Part shown: piece after piece, positions 55,872 through 64,000 of the stretch
Position numbering within the stretch: the stretch's first letter is position 1
Layout of the letters: each line of letters opens with the position of its first letter
NCBI RefSeq assembly: GCF_009689585.1
Contig: NZ_AP018694.1
Span: 3,177,001 to 3,241,000, forward strand
Source of the DNA: Aquipluma nitroreducens
Lineage (GTDB): Bacteria > Bacteroidota > Bacteroidia > Bacteroidales > Prolixibacteraceae
Length of the DNA: 64,000 nt
Direction of reading: 5' to 3'
Notes under the pieces: generated by a model
What the model saw: only the letters and a program-made list of their open reading frames with translations
What the model was told of the DNA's origin: nothing
Database searches by the model: none
Translations under genes and position numbers: made by a program

Positions 55872-57290
55872 ATGACAACAAAAACATTGGAGCAATTGGC
55901 TTATAAAGTGGCCGATATATCGCTCGCCGAATTCGGTAGAAAAGAGATTGAAATCGCGGAAAAAGAAATGCCAGGCCTCATGGCAACCCGAAAAAAATAT
56001 GGGAATGTCAAACCGTTGCAGGGTGCCCGCATCATGGGTTCACTTCATATGACCATTCAAACAGCAGTCTTAATTGAAACTCTGGTTGAACTTGGTGCTG
56101 ACGTGCGTTGGGCAAGCTGTAATATATTCAGTACTCAGGATCATGCTGCTGCTGCCATTGCTGCTGCGGGAATCCCGGTTTTTGCATGGAAGGGCGAAAG
56201 TCTTGCCGAATACTGGTGGTGCACAGAGCGTGCTCTTGATTTTGGAAATGGGCAGGGCCCAACCCTGATCGTTGATGATGGTGGCGACGCTACAGTAATG
56301 ATTCATCGAGGTTACGAAGCAGAGAAGAATCCATCGATTCTGGATGTTCCGGTTGATGCCGAAGACGAGCGTGAATTGAACAATGCGCTGAAAGAAGTTT
56401 TGGCTTTCGATCCACAACGCTGGACACGCCAGGTGCCATTTATGAAAGGTGTTTCAGAAGAAACCACTACCGGCGTGCACCGTTTGTATCAAATGATGAG
56501 TGAAGGAAAACTTCTTTTCCCGGCTTTTAATGTGAACGATTCGGTAACAAAATCAAAATTCGATAATCTTTACGGATGTCGTGAATCGCTGGCCGATGGG
56601 ATAAAACGTGCCACTGATGTAATGATAGCCGGGAAAGTTGTTGTAGTGGCTGGTTATGGCGATGTAGGTAAAGGTTGTTCTCATTCGATGCGCAGTTATG
56701 GCGCACGGGTAATTGTAACTGAAATTGACCCAATTTGTGCCCTTCAGGCAGCCATGGAAGGTTTTGAAGTAAAAACCATGGAAGATGCTGTTTCGGAAGG
56801 AAATATTTTTGTGACGACTACCGGAAACAAAGACATTATCACGGGTGAGCATCTGGCCGCCATGAAAGATCAGGCAATTGTTTGCAACATCGGTCATTTC
56901 GATAACGAAATTCAGGTTGCCCGTCTGGAAGCATGGCCCGGAATTCGCAAAACGAACATCAAACCTCAGGTTGATAAATATACCTATGCTGATGGTCACT
57001 CCATTTTCCTTCTTGCTGAAGGTCGTTTAGTAAATCTGGGTTGTGCAACAGGTCATCCATCGTTTGTGATGTCGAATTCGTTTACAAACCAGACTTTGGC
57101 GCAAATCGAACTTTGGCAGAAAAATTACGATGTAAACGTGTATCGTTTACCTAAATACCTCGACGAAGAAGTAGCCCGCCTGCATTTGGAACAATTGGGT
57201 GTGAAACTCACTGTTTTGAGTCCTGATCAGGCTGAATATCTTGGCGTTTCTGTTGATGGACCGTACAAGCCAGAGCATTACAGGTACTAA
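55872..57290 (+). CDS. ahcY: Adenosylhomocysteinase
   Basis: The protein has 472 residues. The substrate-binding part includes [30 protein letters not shown] and DDGGDATV. The NAD domain has [13 protein letters not shown], and the C-terminus KPEHYRY is the invariant tail with the Lys and Tyr used in cofactor binding. It reversibly hydrolyses S-adenosylhomocysteine to adenosine and homocysteine, which keeps SAM-dependent methylation running. The gene is single, with its own terminator. Confidence 0.98.
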   Translation: MTTKTLEQLAYKVADISLAEFGRKEIEIAEKEMPGLMATRKKYGNVKPLQGARIMGSLHMTIQTAVLIETLVELGADVRWASCNIFSTQDHAAAAIAAAGIPVFAWKGESLAEYWWCTERALDFGNGQGPTLIVDDGGDATVMIHRGYEAEKNPSILDVPVDAEDERELNNALKEVLAFDPQRWTRQVPFMKGVSEETTTGVHRLYQMMSEGKLLFPAFNVNDSVTKSKFDNLYGCRESLADGIKRATDVMIAGKVVVVAGYGDVGKGCSHSMRSYGARVIVTEIDPICALQAAMEGFEVKTMEDAVSEGNIFVTTTGNKDIITGEHLAAMKDQAIVCNIGHFDNEIQVARLEAWPGIRKTNIKPQVDKYTYADGHSIFLLAEGRLVNLGCATGHPSFVMSNSFTNQTLAQIELWQKNYDVNVYRLPKYLDEEVARLHLEQLGVKLTVLSPDQAEYLGVSVDGPYKPEHYRY

Positions 57291-57324
57291 GAAGTTTGAA
57301 GACGGGAGACCGGAGTCTGAAGTG

Positions 57325-57366
57325 GCTGATCCGATGACTTGAAGTTCATTGGATCAGCTTTTTTTA
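57325..57366 (+). terminator. Terminator of ahcY
   Basis: GCTGATCC (57325-57332) pairs with GGATCAGC (57351-57358), with an inner ATGA/TTCAT pairing, and seven T residues follow. Because it lies inside the longest version of the next frame, that version cannot be the true start. Confidence 0.85.
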
Positions 57367-57411
57367 CCAAAACCGACCCGGATATTATTCCATCACAATC
57401 GAAATCGTGCC

Positions 57412-57885
57412 ATGAGTTTTAACCAGTATTCGCAAATGTTGGAAGAAATGCTCATCATGGAGTATTTCAGAAATGAATATAAAGAATTTCCCAAAGGGAA
57501 ATTGATGAAGTCAGAATCTCCGGATTTTATTCTGAGTGTTTCACCCAAAAATGATATCGGTATTGAACTGACAAAACTCCATGGTCCAACGGTGAATAAG
57601 TACAAGACGCACTATCCGTGCAAGATAGTTGGATATAATGCTCCGGATTTTAATCGCGAGAATCTTGATTTTACGATCAATGCCAAGAATGAGAAGTTGG
57701 CATACTACCAGAAGAAAAGGCTTAGCCAAATTTGGTTACTGATAACTGCTGATCTGGAAGAAAGTCCTGTAAATTATAACTTGGGTAACAAACTTGAAAA
57801 CTGGAGTTTCTTTTCAGGTTTTCAGAAAGTGTTTTTGTTTGAACTGAAGACTCGGAAAGTGTTTGAGTTGAATGTTTCTGACTAA
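57412..57885 (+). CDS. Unknown protein with a possible PD-(D/E)xK-like core
   Basis: The protein has 157 residues from the ATG at 57412. An N-terminal helix (QYSQMLEEMLIMEYFRNEY) is followed by SPDFIL, then IGIELTKLHG: a D-x-n-ExT pattern that could be a degenerate PD-(D/E)xK nuclease core. Later LSQIWLLITADLE and KVFLFELKTRKVFEL are strands. I recognise no named family. It ends four bases into the convergent Rieske-like gene. Confidence 0.65.
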   Translation: MSFNQYSQMLEEMLIMEYFRNEYKEFPKGKLMKSESPDFILSVSPKNDIGIELTKLHGPTVNKYKTHYPCKIVGYNAPDFNRENLDFTINAKNEKLAYYQKKRLSQIWLLITADLEESPVNYNLGNKLENWSFFSGFQKVFLFELKTRKVFELNVSD

Positions 57886-58328
57886 TTGCGGATGATGATT
57901 CGACCTCCGATAAATGAAGTACGATACTGTCTAAGCGGCTCAACTGCTGGTCCTTTTATTGGGCTTCCATTGCCCGAAAACAAAATAAACTGAGATTTGC
58001 ATGTGGGGCATGTTGCAATTCCGCTAGCATCGGCAACGACTCTGGTTGTTGATGATACCTCGTGGGTGCATGCGGCGTCGTATGCTAAATAAGGATTGGA
58101 GCTATCGTTCAGGTCGCGAAAAACAATGATGCCACCATAGCCTTTGTCCGCAAAATAATAGAATCCTCCCGGGATATTGAGCTCAATCATATTGGCTATC
58201 GGGAAATTCATATCAACATAGACAGAAGGAATGACTGAAGTGTACTCATCCTTGCATGCATTGGTCGAGGCAAGAAGAAAGAAGATAACTAACAGTGGCG
58301 AATAGATCTTTCGGGAAAGGTGAAACAT
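57882..58328 (-). CDS. Rieske-like lipoprotein with a Cys-His/Cys-Cys ligand set
   Basis: The 148-residue precursor has a lipoprotein-like signal with Cys25 (STNAC, a loose lipobox). The Rieske fold pattern is visible: GGFYYFADKGYGGIIVFRDL, then C87-T-H89 and C107-P-T-C110 in place of the canonical CxxH. Three cysteines and one histidine would resemble mitoNEET-type ligation or bind zinc instead of [2Fe-2S]. The final strand SFIGGRIIIRN is typical. The gene stands alone in the envelope set; partner unknown. Confidence 0.8.
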   Translation of the reverse strand: MFHLSRKIYSPLLVIFFLLASTNACKDEYTSVIPSVYVDMNFPIANMIELNIPGGFYYFADKGYGGIIVFRDLNDSSNPYLAYDAACTHEVSSTTRVVADASGIATCPTCKSQFILFSGNGSPIKGPAVEPLRQYRTSFIGGRIIIRN

Positions 58329-58401
58329 TTTTTATATCTTTAGTGCATTAATAAAACAAAGAAAAGAACAAATTATTTTATTCGCTTCATAAATTTTCGG
58401 G

Positions 58402-58845
58402 ATGGAAGATTATATTTTTCTGATCATAGCTATTGTTCTTTCTATTTTTGGTGCGATTAATCAAAACAAGAAAAAGAAGGTTCAGGACAATCCATTTACT
58501 GAGGCTGATGAAAAGCCCCGAAACAGTTTTATGGATCAGTTGTTGGGTGCTGATTTTCTAAATGAGCCACAGGTTAAGAAGGTTCAACCTGTTCGGATTA
58601 AGCCTGAGAAGGCAAATGTTCCAACTAAAAGTAGTATCGATACTTCAGGTGGAAAGTTTTATCATTATGGATTTAAAAGTACTTTGCCCGACAGGCCCAA
58701 GCATGAAATGATAAAAACTCAATGGAAACCCAAAGAGAAAGAGGAGGAAGAGCCCGCTGAGGTTGAAGAATCAGTGAATTACCTTGAAGATTTTTCATTG
58801 CGAAAAGCATTTGTCTATTCAGAAATTATGAATCGGAAGTATTAG
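58402..58845 (+). CDS. Single-pass membrane protein of unknown function
   Basis: The protein has 147 residues: an N-terminal helix (MEDYIFLIIAIVLSIFGAI), a lysine-rich turn, a low-complexity charged middle and a conserved-looking C-terminus DFSLRKAFVYSEIMNRKY, which recalls similar tails on short Bacteroidota membrane proteins. No enzymatic motif is seen. It precedes greA by 160 bases, in which a hairpin with T-tract lies. Confidence 0.7.
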   Translation: MEDYIFLIIAIVLSIFGAINQNKKKKVQDNPFTEADEKPRNSFMDQLLGADFLNEPQVKKVQPVRIKPEKANVPTKSSIDTSGGKFYHYGFKSTLPDRPKHEMIKTQWKPKEKEEEEPAEVEESVNYLEDFSLRKAFVYSEIMNRKY

Positions 58846-58926
58846 CTTAATGCTTGAATTTTTTTACTATCGAGCTGATTAATTGTTTTATAAAATATTA
58901 GATTCGTAAAGATTAAAAATTTTATA

Positions 58927-58973
58927 TAAGTTTGTAACACAAAAGAGTTCCGCAATGGCCGGAATTCTTTTTT
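58927..58973 (+). promoter_or_regulatory. greA promoter and immediate leader hairpin/terminator
   Basis: TTCG (58903-58906) and TAAGTTTG (58927-58934) are 20 bases apart. An 11-bp stem (58942-58952 with 58960-58970) with a seven-base loop and a T-tract follows within about eight bases of the -7 element. It may be the terminator of the upstream gene or an attenuator at the very 5' end of greA mRNA. Confidence 0.6.
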
Positions 58974-59006
58974 GTTTTTAATAGTTTTAATAAAAAGGAG
59001 AAAAAC

Positions 59007-59480
59007 ATGGGAAAGGTTACTTACGTTACAGAAGAAGGCCTTCGGAATATGAAAGAAGAACTTGATCGGCTGACCAAAATTGAGCGTCCAGCCATTTCAA
59101 AAGCAATAGGCGAGGCCATTGAAAAAGGTGATATTTCAGAAAATGCTGAATATGATGCTGCCAAAGATGCCCAAGGCATGCTTGAAGCTAAAATTGCTAT
59201 TTTGAGTGCAAAAATCGCTTCTACAAGAATAATTGACGAATCAAAAATCGATACATCTTCGGTTCAGATGATGAACAAGGTTACCATAAGAAACAAAGTA
59301 AACAATGCAACCATGCAATACACTATTGTTTCTGAACCGGAAGCGAATTTGAAATTAGGAAAAATCTCGATTCAGACCCCAATTGCAAAAGGATTGCTGG
59401 GTAAAAAATTGGGTGATGTAGTTGAAATCCAGGTTCCTTCCGGAAAGGTGGAATTTGAGATTGTTGATATTGCAATCTAA
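59007..59480 (+). CDS. greA: Transcription elongation factor GreA
   Basis: The protein has 157 residues. The N-terminal coiled coil carries the tip acidic motif GDISENAEYDAAK, whose Asp and Glu stimulate RNA cleavage by RNA polymerase; the C-terminal FKBP-like domain ends GKVEFEIVDI. AAAGGAGAAAA is a good ribosome-binding site before the ATG, unusual for this group. The HIT gene follows after 13 bases. Confidence 0.97.
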   Translation: MGKVTYVTEEGLRNMKEELDRLTKIERPAISKAIGEAIEKGDISENAEYDAAKDAQGMLEAKIAILSAKIASTRIIDESKIDTSSVQMMNKVTIRNKVNNATMQYTIVSEPEANLKLGKISIQTPIAKGLLGKKLGDVVEIQVPSGKVEFEIVDIAI

Positions 59481-59493
59481 AAAAGAATTAAAA

Positions 59494-59889
59494 ATGGCAA
59501 GCCTTTTTACCAAAATTGTAAACGGAGAAATACCAGCCTGGAAAGTAGCCGAAGATGAGAATTTTCTCGCTTTTTTGGACATTTTCCCGGTGGCCAAAGG
59601 CCATACTTTAGTCATTCCGAAAAAGGAAGTGGATTACCTGTTTGATCTGGATGATGAAACTTACCTCGGACTACAGTTGTTCGCGAAGAAAGTTGCCACA
59701 GGTATCCGGAAAGCTATTCCTTGCCAGAAGGTAGGGGTAATGGTTCTTGGATTGGAAGTGCCTCATGCACACATTCACCTGGTTCCGATGCAAACTGAAG
59801 CCGATTTGCTGCATTTTTCAAAAAAGTTATCGTTCTCGAAAGAAGAAATGGCTGAAATAACTGCTGCTATTGCCCGGGAATGCCAGTAA
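59494..59889 (+). CDS. HIT-family nucleotide-binding protein
   Basis: The protein has 131 residues from the ATG at 59494; a frame extending into greA is not the start. The histidine triad is HAHIH (91, 93, 95) in VPHAHIHLVP. FPVAKGHTLVIPKKE is the conserved first strand. It hydrolyses adenosine mononucleotide derivatives. It is transcribed with greA (13-base gap). Confidence 0.93.
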   Translation: MASLFTKIVNGEIPAWKVAEDENFLAFLDIFPVAKGHTLVIPKKEVDYLFDLDDETYLGLQLFAKKVATGIRKAIPCQKVGVMVLGLEVPHAHIHLVPMQTEADLLHFSKKLSFSKEEMAEITAAIARECQ

Positions 59890-59897
59890 ACAGTATT

Positions 59898-59959
59898 CAG
59901 TCGCAGTGTTCAGTTTTCTTAGACTAAATTCGCAACATTTTTACTGCCAACTGCGACTG
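59898..59959. repeat. Inverted repeat CAGTCGCAGT / ACTGCGACTG
   Basis: Arms at 59898-59907 and 59950-59959 frame the gap between the HIT gene and convergent ruvC. A repeat relic that could also end transcripts. Confidence 0.6.
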
Positions 59960-59970
59960 AACACTGATCA

Positions 59971-60525
59971 CTACTTCACCCGATCTGGATTCTTCTTTAC
60001 AAAATCGCCCCAGCTTTTTATTCCGGATTTTCCCACCGGATTTTTCATTTGCAGGTAATGGCAAACAGCCACAGCCACTGCGTCAGTGGCGTCCAGTTCC
60101 TTCGGAAGTTCATTCAGGGTAAACATGTTTTTCAGGAAAAATGCTACCTGTTCTTTGGCCGCACGTCCCATTCCGGTTATCGACTGTTTTACTTTCAGTG
60201 GAGCGTATTCAAATACTGGAATCTCTCGGCTTAAAGCCAATCCCATAACCACTCCTTGCGCTCGTCCCAATTTCAGCATGGCCTGAATGTCTTTGCCGTA
60301 AAATGGAGATTCAATGGCCAGTTCGTCGGGTTGAAGCTCTTTCAGTAGTGCGTTGGTACGATCGAAAATATGCCTGAGCTTTTGGTAGTGATCAGTAAAT
60401 CCGGCAGTTTTTATAACTCCAACCTGCAAAATCCGCGGCTTATTATCCACCACTTCAATCAGTCCGTAACCCATGATGTTGGTTCCCGGGTCAATACCCA
60501 GAATTGTTATTGGTTTTTTGTCCAT
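59971..60525 (-). CDS. ruvC: Holliday junction resolvase RuvC
   Basis: The protein has 184 residues. The RNase H-like active site carries Asp12 (GIDPGT), Glu72 (AIESPFYG) and the C-terminal acidic pair in LDATDAVAVAVCH. It resolves Holliday junctions with RuvAB; ruvA and ruvB are not in the window. Length is typical. It lies downstream of a DMT transporter gene, 83 bases apart on the same strand. Confidence 0.97.
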   Translation of the reverse strand: MDKKPITILGIDPGTNIMGYGLIEVVDNKPRILQVGVIKTAGFTDHYQKLRHIFDRTNALLKELQPDELAIESPFYGKDIQAMLKLGRAQGVVMGLALSREIPVFEYAPLKVKQSITGMGRAAKEQVAFFLKNMFTLNELPKELDATDAVAVAVCHYLQMKNPVGKSGIKSWGDFVKKNPDRVK

Positions 60526-60608
60526 ATCTATTCAAATCAAGAAATCAAATGTACGCTTTTCGGGATGGAATATTGCAAAGAGCAAAGGGCATGGGGTAAA
60601 GTTCCGCT

Positions 60609-61481
60609 TCACTTTTTCTGCTGATACCAGATTCCTGAAATGATGAAAGCAAGTCCGATAAATGTAGTAACGAAAATGGTTTCACCCAGTATAAAATGAA
60701 TAAATACCAGAGAGAGAAAAGGCGAAAGGAAAATCAGGTTCCCGGTTTTTGCATTGTTCTCACTCAGTTGCATGGCTTTCATCCACAAAATATAGGTGAT
60801 TCCGAGTTCAAATAATCCGATATAAATGGATGCCGGTATGCCCCTGGGGTCGGGTAACCTAAAATCAGTAAATAAAAAAGCTGCAATTACGAGGTAGCTC
60901 AATCCAAAGGCGAAATTCCAGAAAAGTTTGAAAATCTCGTCACGTTTATCGAGCACACTTAAAACCCAAAAGAAAGCCCATATTATGCTACTTCCAACAG
61001 CCAGTAGTGCACCAGTCAAATTTGTATTCGCAATTCCGGAGAGACTTCCCTGCGACGAAATAAATACGACCCCGACAAAGCTGACAAGAATGGCGACAAT
61101 ATTTCGGATCGTAATTTTTTGTTTCAGTAATGGCGCTGAAAGCAATGCCAGTGTTACCGGCCAAATCATATTGAGCGGTTGTGCTACCTGTGCAGGTAAA
61201 AGGTTGTATGCCTGAAAAAGAATAAGGTAGTAGCCAAATGGATTTAATGCTCCAAGCAAAGCTGATTTTCCCAATCCGGTGAAAGTGACAGTGAATAATT
61301 CCCTGATTCTGCCTTGTAGGAGAATGACCACAAAAAATACAAGCAGTGAAAAAGCCGTAGAAAGTAAAATCAGGTAAAGTGGCGAAAGCACCATCAATCC
61401 CAGTTTAAAGGCAGTGGCAACTGTCGACCATAAAAGGACCGACAGCAGGGCATAGATATAGGCTTTCGAGATGCGCTTCAT
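60609..61481 (-). CDS. EamA/DMT-family transporter
   Basis: The protein has 290 residues from the ATG at 61481 and ten predicted membrane helices in two EamA repeats. The second repeat ends with GISGIWYQQKK-like sequence (FIGLAFIISGIWYQQ), a typical C-terminus. Substrate is unknown; family members export amino acids, sugars or metabolites. It may share a transcript with ruvC. Confidence 0.9.
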   Translation of the reverse strand: MKRISKAYIYALLSVLLWSTVATAFKLGLMVLSPLYLILLSTAFSLLVFFVVILLQGRIRELFTVTFTGLGKSALLGALNPFGYYLILFQAYNLLPAQVAQPLNMIWPVTLALLSAPLLKQKITIRNIVAILVSFVGVVFISSQGSLSGIANTNLTGALLAVGSSIIWAFFWVLSVLDKRDEIFKLFWNFAFGLSYLVIAAFLFTDFRLPDPRGIPASIYIGLFELGITYILWMKAMQLSENNAKTGNLIFLSPFLSLVFIHFILGETIFVTTFIGLAFIISGIWYQQKK

Positions 61482-61505
61482 TGATGAAATCAAATATTTA
61501 ACTGT

Positions 61506-61657
61506 GGGCTAAAGCCCTATTTATCTTGCTTTTGCTATATCCGTTGGCTGAAGCCAACGGCAAAGGATAGCTCAATTTACATCGAAAGAGTTGTTATCCT
61601 TTGCCGTCGCATTTATGCGACGGACATAAGGCCGATTCTGACTTTGGGCTTTAGCCC
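61506..61657. repeat. Nested palindromic REP block
   Basis: GGGCTAAAGCCC (61506-61517) and GGGCTTTAGCCC (61646-61657) enclose CCGTTGGCTGAAGCCAACGG (61541-61560) and a TCCTTTGCCGTC...GACGGACATAAGG hairpin (61597-61631). The latter also occurs at about 32560-32590 and 33025-33057. Confidence 0.8.
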
Positions 61658-61671
61658 TTTGACAAAATGCT

Positions 61672-63522
61672 TTATTTTTTCTCCTGAAAGACAGGTGTTT
61701 CGGTCTTGCTTTCAGCTTCCTCCATTTTTCGGTATTCTGTACGGGCATCGACCACATAAATACTTCCCGGGTAATCAGTCAGCATTTTCTTGAAAAGCTC
61801 CTTTGCTTCTGCTTTTCGGTTCAGTTTATCCTCGTAAATAGTTGCCAACTGAAAAAGCGCATCGTCAGCCAGCATTTCCCAACTGTGATCTTTAACGATG
61901 GAATTTAAGAGCGCCGATGCTTCTTCATATTTTCCTTGCTTCTGAAAGATCCCTGCTTTGCGAAAGTCAACATCATCAATGAGTGAATTGTCAGGATAAA
62001 TAGTGCTTACCGAATCCAAAGCTGCCAATGCTTCAGTAAAGTTATTTCGGAACAAATGCAGATCGGCCCGTGCAAATATTCTCAGCGGCGTGGCGAGACT
62101 GTCGTCCTCAAGGTTTTCGCTGATGAATAGCGAAAGATCCATGGCATCGTTGGCAATCAGCTTCGATGTACTTGCCCTCAAAGCATCGAGCTGAGCTTTT
62201 GCCCACTTGAAATTGCCCATGTAATAACCAAGTTTCGCTTTCTTAAATTTCACATCATCGCCCAACGGATTGGCTTTATTGCTCTCTATCACCTGAGAAT
62301 AAGATATTACCGCCTCCCACAAATCGCCTGAATACACATAAACATCAGACAGCTCAGCTTTCAGAGCCGAAATTTCCTGAACGTTGACACCTGCCATTCC
62401 AAGCCCGTCAGTCAAAATTCTGATGGCTTCAGCAGGTTGGCCGAGGTAAAAGGCAAGTAAATGAGCATATTCAATCTGAAGCGCTGTTGTTTTCACTGAA
62501 ATGCCGAGAGTTGCGAAGGTCTTGGTGAACTGGTTTTGAAGGTCTTTGGCACGAACTGCATCCAGAATGCCGTTGTCAATAAAACGATCATAATTCATTT
62601 GCATTTTCTGCTGATAGGCCAGATTGTAATATTCTGCATTTTTCCCTTTCCCGATTAAATAATCGTAGGCTTTTGCGGCATCATCGTAGTATTTATTGGA
62701 GGCCGAAACATTGGCTAGATCAAATACATTGGCATCTTCGGTTTCGGTTCGTTTGTCGAGGGCAATGGCTTGCCGGGTCGCGGCAATAAAATTTTTATCC
62801 TGAATGAATAGCCAGATCAGCAGCCGGTTATAAATCAATTGTGTTGGTTCTTGCTGAATGCGTTTCAGGACATAGTTTTTCAGTTGTTTACTGATGTCGC
62901 CATCGTTGTCCATCGACAGAACCGATTGAAGGTTGCTCTTTACTATTTCCAGATTGCTTTCCTTTTGCTTCATCCATTCCATGTACTCGTTCAGCATTCG
63001 GTCGTAGTTGCGCATGTAATAATAAATTCGCGCCAATTCATAATTGTAAATGGCTGGATTCTGTGTCGAACGGGCTTTGATGTAAACTTTCTCGGCATAT
63101 TCGTATTCGCGACGGTTAAGGAACTGGTTGGCAAGGTTCGGATATTCAGTTGGATTACCAGAAAGCGACGAAATTGCTTTTTCATACATTTTAGCCGATT
63201 CGGGTATCTGCCCCTGAGCCTTTTTCAGGAATCCCCACTGAACGTACCAATAAGAATCGGCAGAATTGCCACGGAGTCCTTTTTTTATTGCTTTTTCAGC
63301 CTTGTCGTAATCCGGAATTCCCAATAAACAATCGAAATAAATATTGAAATAACCTTCTGATTTGGTGCTTGTATACAATTGCTCGTACAGCTCGGCCGCT
63401 TTACCAAACTCCTTGTTCTGGTAATATTTGCTGGCCAGATTTGCCATATTTTGCAAATCGTTGTTTTGCCCAAATAAAATCGCCGGCGTCAACAGAAATA
63501 AAATCCAGAGCAAAGTCCTCAT
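61672..63522 (-). CDS. Tetratricopeptide-repeat protein with signal peptide
   Basis: The protein has 616 residues from the ATG at 63522, with a signal peptide (1-19, LLWILFLLTPAILFGQ). TPR-type helical pairs cover most of the rest (ASKYYQNKEFGKAAELYEQL, YAEKVYIKARSTQNP, SVSTIYPDNSLIDDV). It is likely a periplasmic scaffold of the YbgF/BamD-like TPR type. It is divergent from lipA. No operon partner. Confidence 0.9.
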   Translation of the reverse strand: MRTLLWILFLLTPAILFGQNNDLQNMANLASKYYQNKEFGKAAELYEQLYTSTKSEGYFNIYFDCLLGIPDYDKAEKAIKKGLRGNSADSYWYVQWGFLKKAQGQIPESAKMYEKAISSLSGNPTEYPNLANQFLNRREYEYAEKVYIKARSTQNPAIYNYELARIYYYMRNYDRMLNEYMEWMKQKESNLEIVKSNLQSVLSMDNDGDISKQLKNYVLKRIQQEPTQLIYNRLLIWLFIQDKNFIAATRQAIALDKRTETEDANVFDLANVSASNKYYDDAAKAYDYLIGKGKNAEYYNLAYQQKMQMNYDRFIDNGILDAVRAKDLQNQFTKTFATLGISVKTTALQIEYAHLLAFYLGQPAEAIRILTDGLGMAGVNVQEISALKAELSDVYVYSGDLWEAVISYSQVIESNKANPLGDDVKFKKAKLGYYMGNFKWAKAQLDALRASTSKLIANDAMDLSLFISENLEDDSLATPLRIFARADLHLFRNNFTEALAALDSVSTIYPDNSLIDDVDFRKAGIFQKQGKYEEASALLNSIVKDHSWEMLADDALFQLATIYEDKLNRKAEAKELFKKMLTDYPGSIYVVDARTEYRKMEEAESKTETPVFQEKK

Positions 63523-63640
63523 GAACCAATTTTTTAGGTTTGAGTACAAAAATAACAAACCAAAACGTTTCCGCTTGGCTAATCTGAAATTTGTAAGATG
63601 AATTGATTTGCTATTCAGGAATAACTTCAGATTTTAAACT

Positions 63641-63648
63641 TAATTTTG
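63641..63648 (+). promoter_or_regulatory. Candidate -7 promoter element of lipA
   Basis: TAATTTTG matches TAnnTTTG, 17 bases before the lipA ATG. A TTTG partner is not clear. Confidence 0.35.
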
Positions 63649-63665
63649 GGCAAATTTTGATTCGA

Positions 63666-64000
63666 ATGACGACAGAAATGAAGGAACGGGAAAGACTTCC
63701 GCGATGGATGAAGATGCAACTACCCAAAGGTGAAAGCTATTCGAGAGTGAAGAATCTGGTGAACGAGCACCATTTACATACCATTTGTACCAGTGGCAAT
63801 TGTCCCAATATAGGAGAATGTTGGAATCGTGGAACCGCCACGTTCATGATTTTGGGCGACATCTGTACCCGAAATTGTAAGTTTTGCGGTGTTACTACGG
63901 GCAAACCATTGGCTCCCGATCCGGAAGAACCACACCGTATTGCAGAATCAGTTCGGATCATGCAACTGAAACATGCAGTGATTACTTCGGTTGACAGGGA
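63666..64000 (+). CDS. lipA: Lipoyl synthase, 3' truncated by the window edge
   Basis: The first 111 codons are visible. The auxiliary cluster motif C-x4-C-x5-C (CTSGNCPNIGEC) and the radical SAM motif CxxxCxxC (CTRNCKFC) are both present, the hallmark pair of LipA. It inserts sulfur at C6 and C8 of octanoyl chains on lipoyl-dependent enzymes. Start is the ATG at 63666; an ATG four codons further (MKERE) is also possible. Confidence 0.97.
   Translation, partial: MTTEMKERERLPRWMKMQLPKGESYSRVKNLVNEHHLHTICTSGNCPNIGECWNRGTATFMILGDICTRNCKFCGVTTGKPLAPDPEEPHRIAESVRIMQLKHAVITSVDR

Overview
The window is a piece of a Bacteroidota chromosome, probably of the Marinilabiliales/Prolixibacteraceae type; that placement is an inference from gene content. 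Support comes from a type IX secretion (T9SS) gliding-type C-terminal domain protein followed by a PorP/SprF-like protein, SprB-type repeats, a split methylmalonyl-CoA mutase, LytTR/LytS-type two-component genes, DUF4369-type thioredoxin-fold lipoproteins, and promoters of the TAnnTTTG type. No plasmid, phage or transposase gene was recognised.

Layout. 1-9.1 kb: end of a double DUF1080 protein, a serine hydrolase, a YdeI/OmdA-like protein, an OB-fold lipoprotein, and a LytTR regulator and a LytS-like kinase separated by endonuclease III. 9.2-12.4 kb: an AAA/DUF4143 ATPase preceded by three copies of a 16-bp motif, an M19 dipeptidase, and a lipoprotein gene interrupted by an in-frame amber codon. 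12.6-17.1 kb: mutA, a four-helix-bundle gene, mutB. 17.4-18.8 kb: a GH109/Gfo-Idh-MocA enzyme.

19.5-40.5 kb is a surface-protein island: a 3,201-residue multidomain adhesin, a DUF559 nuclease gene embedded in five copies of a cloverleaf-like repeat, two smaller secreted PKD-like proteins, an 1,831-residue protein with a type B T9SS sorting domain, and its PorP/SprF-like partner. Its gene-free stretches are packed with palindromic repeats and an indel-free 21-nt minisatellite. The likely job of the protein genes is to build a cell-surface adhesin or gliding-type structure.

40.6-64 kb is core genome: recQ, tatC-lptB, tRNA-Leu(TAG), tig-clpP-clpX, rmuC, ung, a KAS III/LpxH/thioredoxin-fold cluster, ribF, ahcY, a nuclease-like unknown, a Rieske-like lipoprotein, greA-HIT, ruvC, a DMT transporter, a TPR protein, and the start of lipA, cut by the right edge. 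The most interesting material is the DUF559 gene with its structured repeat array (29.2-30.2 kb), the minisatellite (31.8-32.1 kb), the ATPase with its triple operator-like repeat (10.4-10.5 kb), and the amber-split lipoprotein (12.0 kb).
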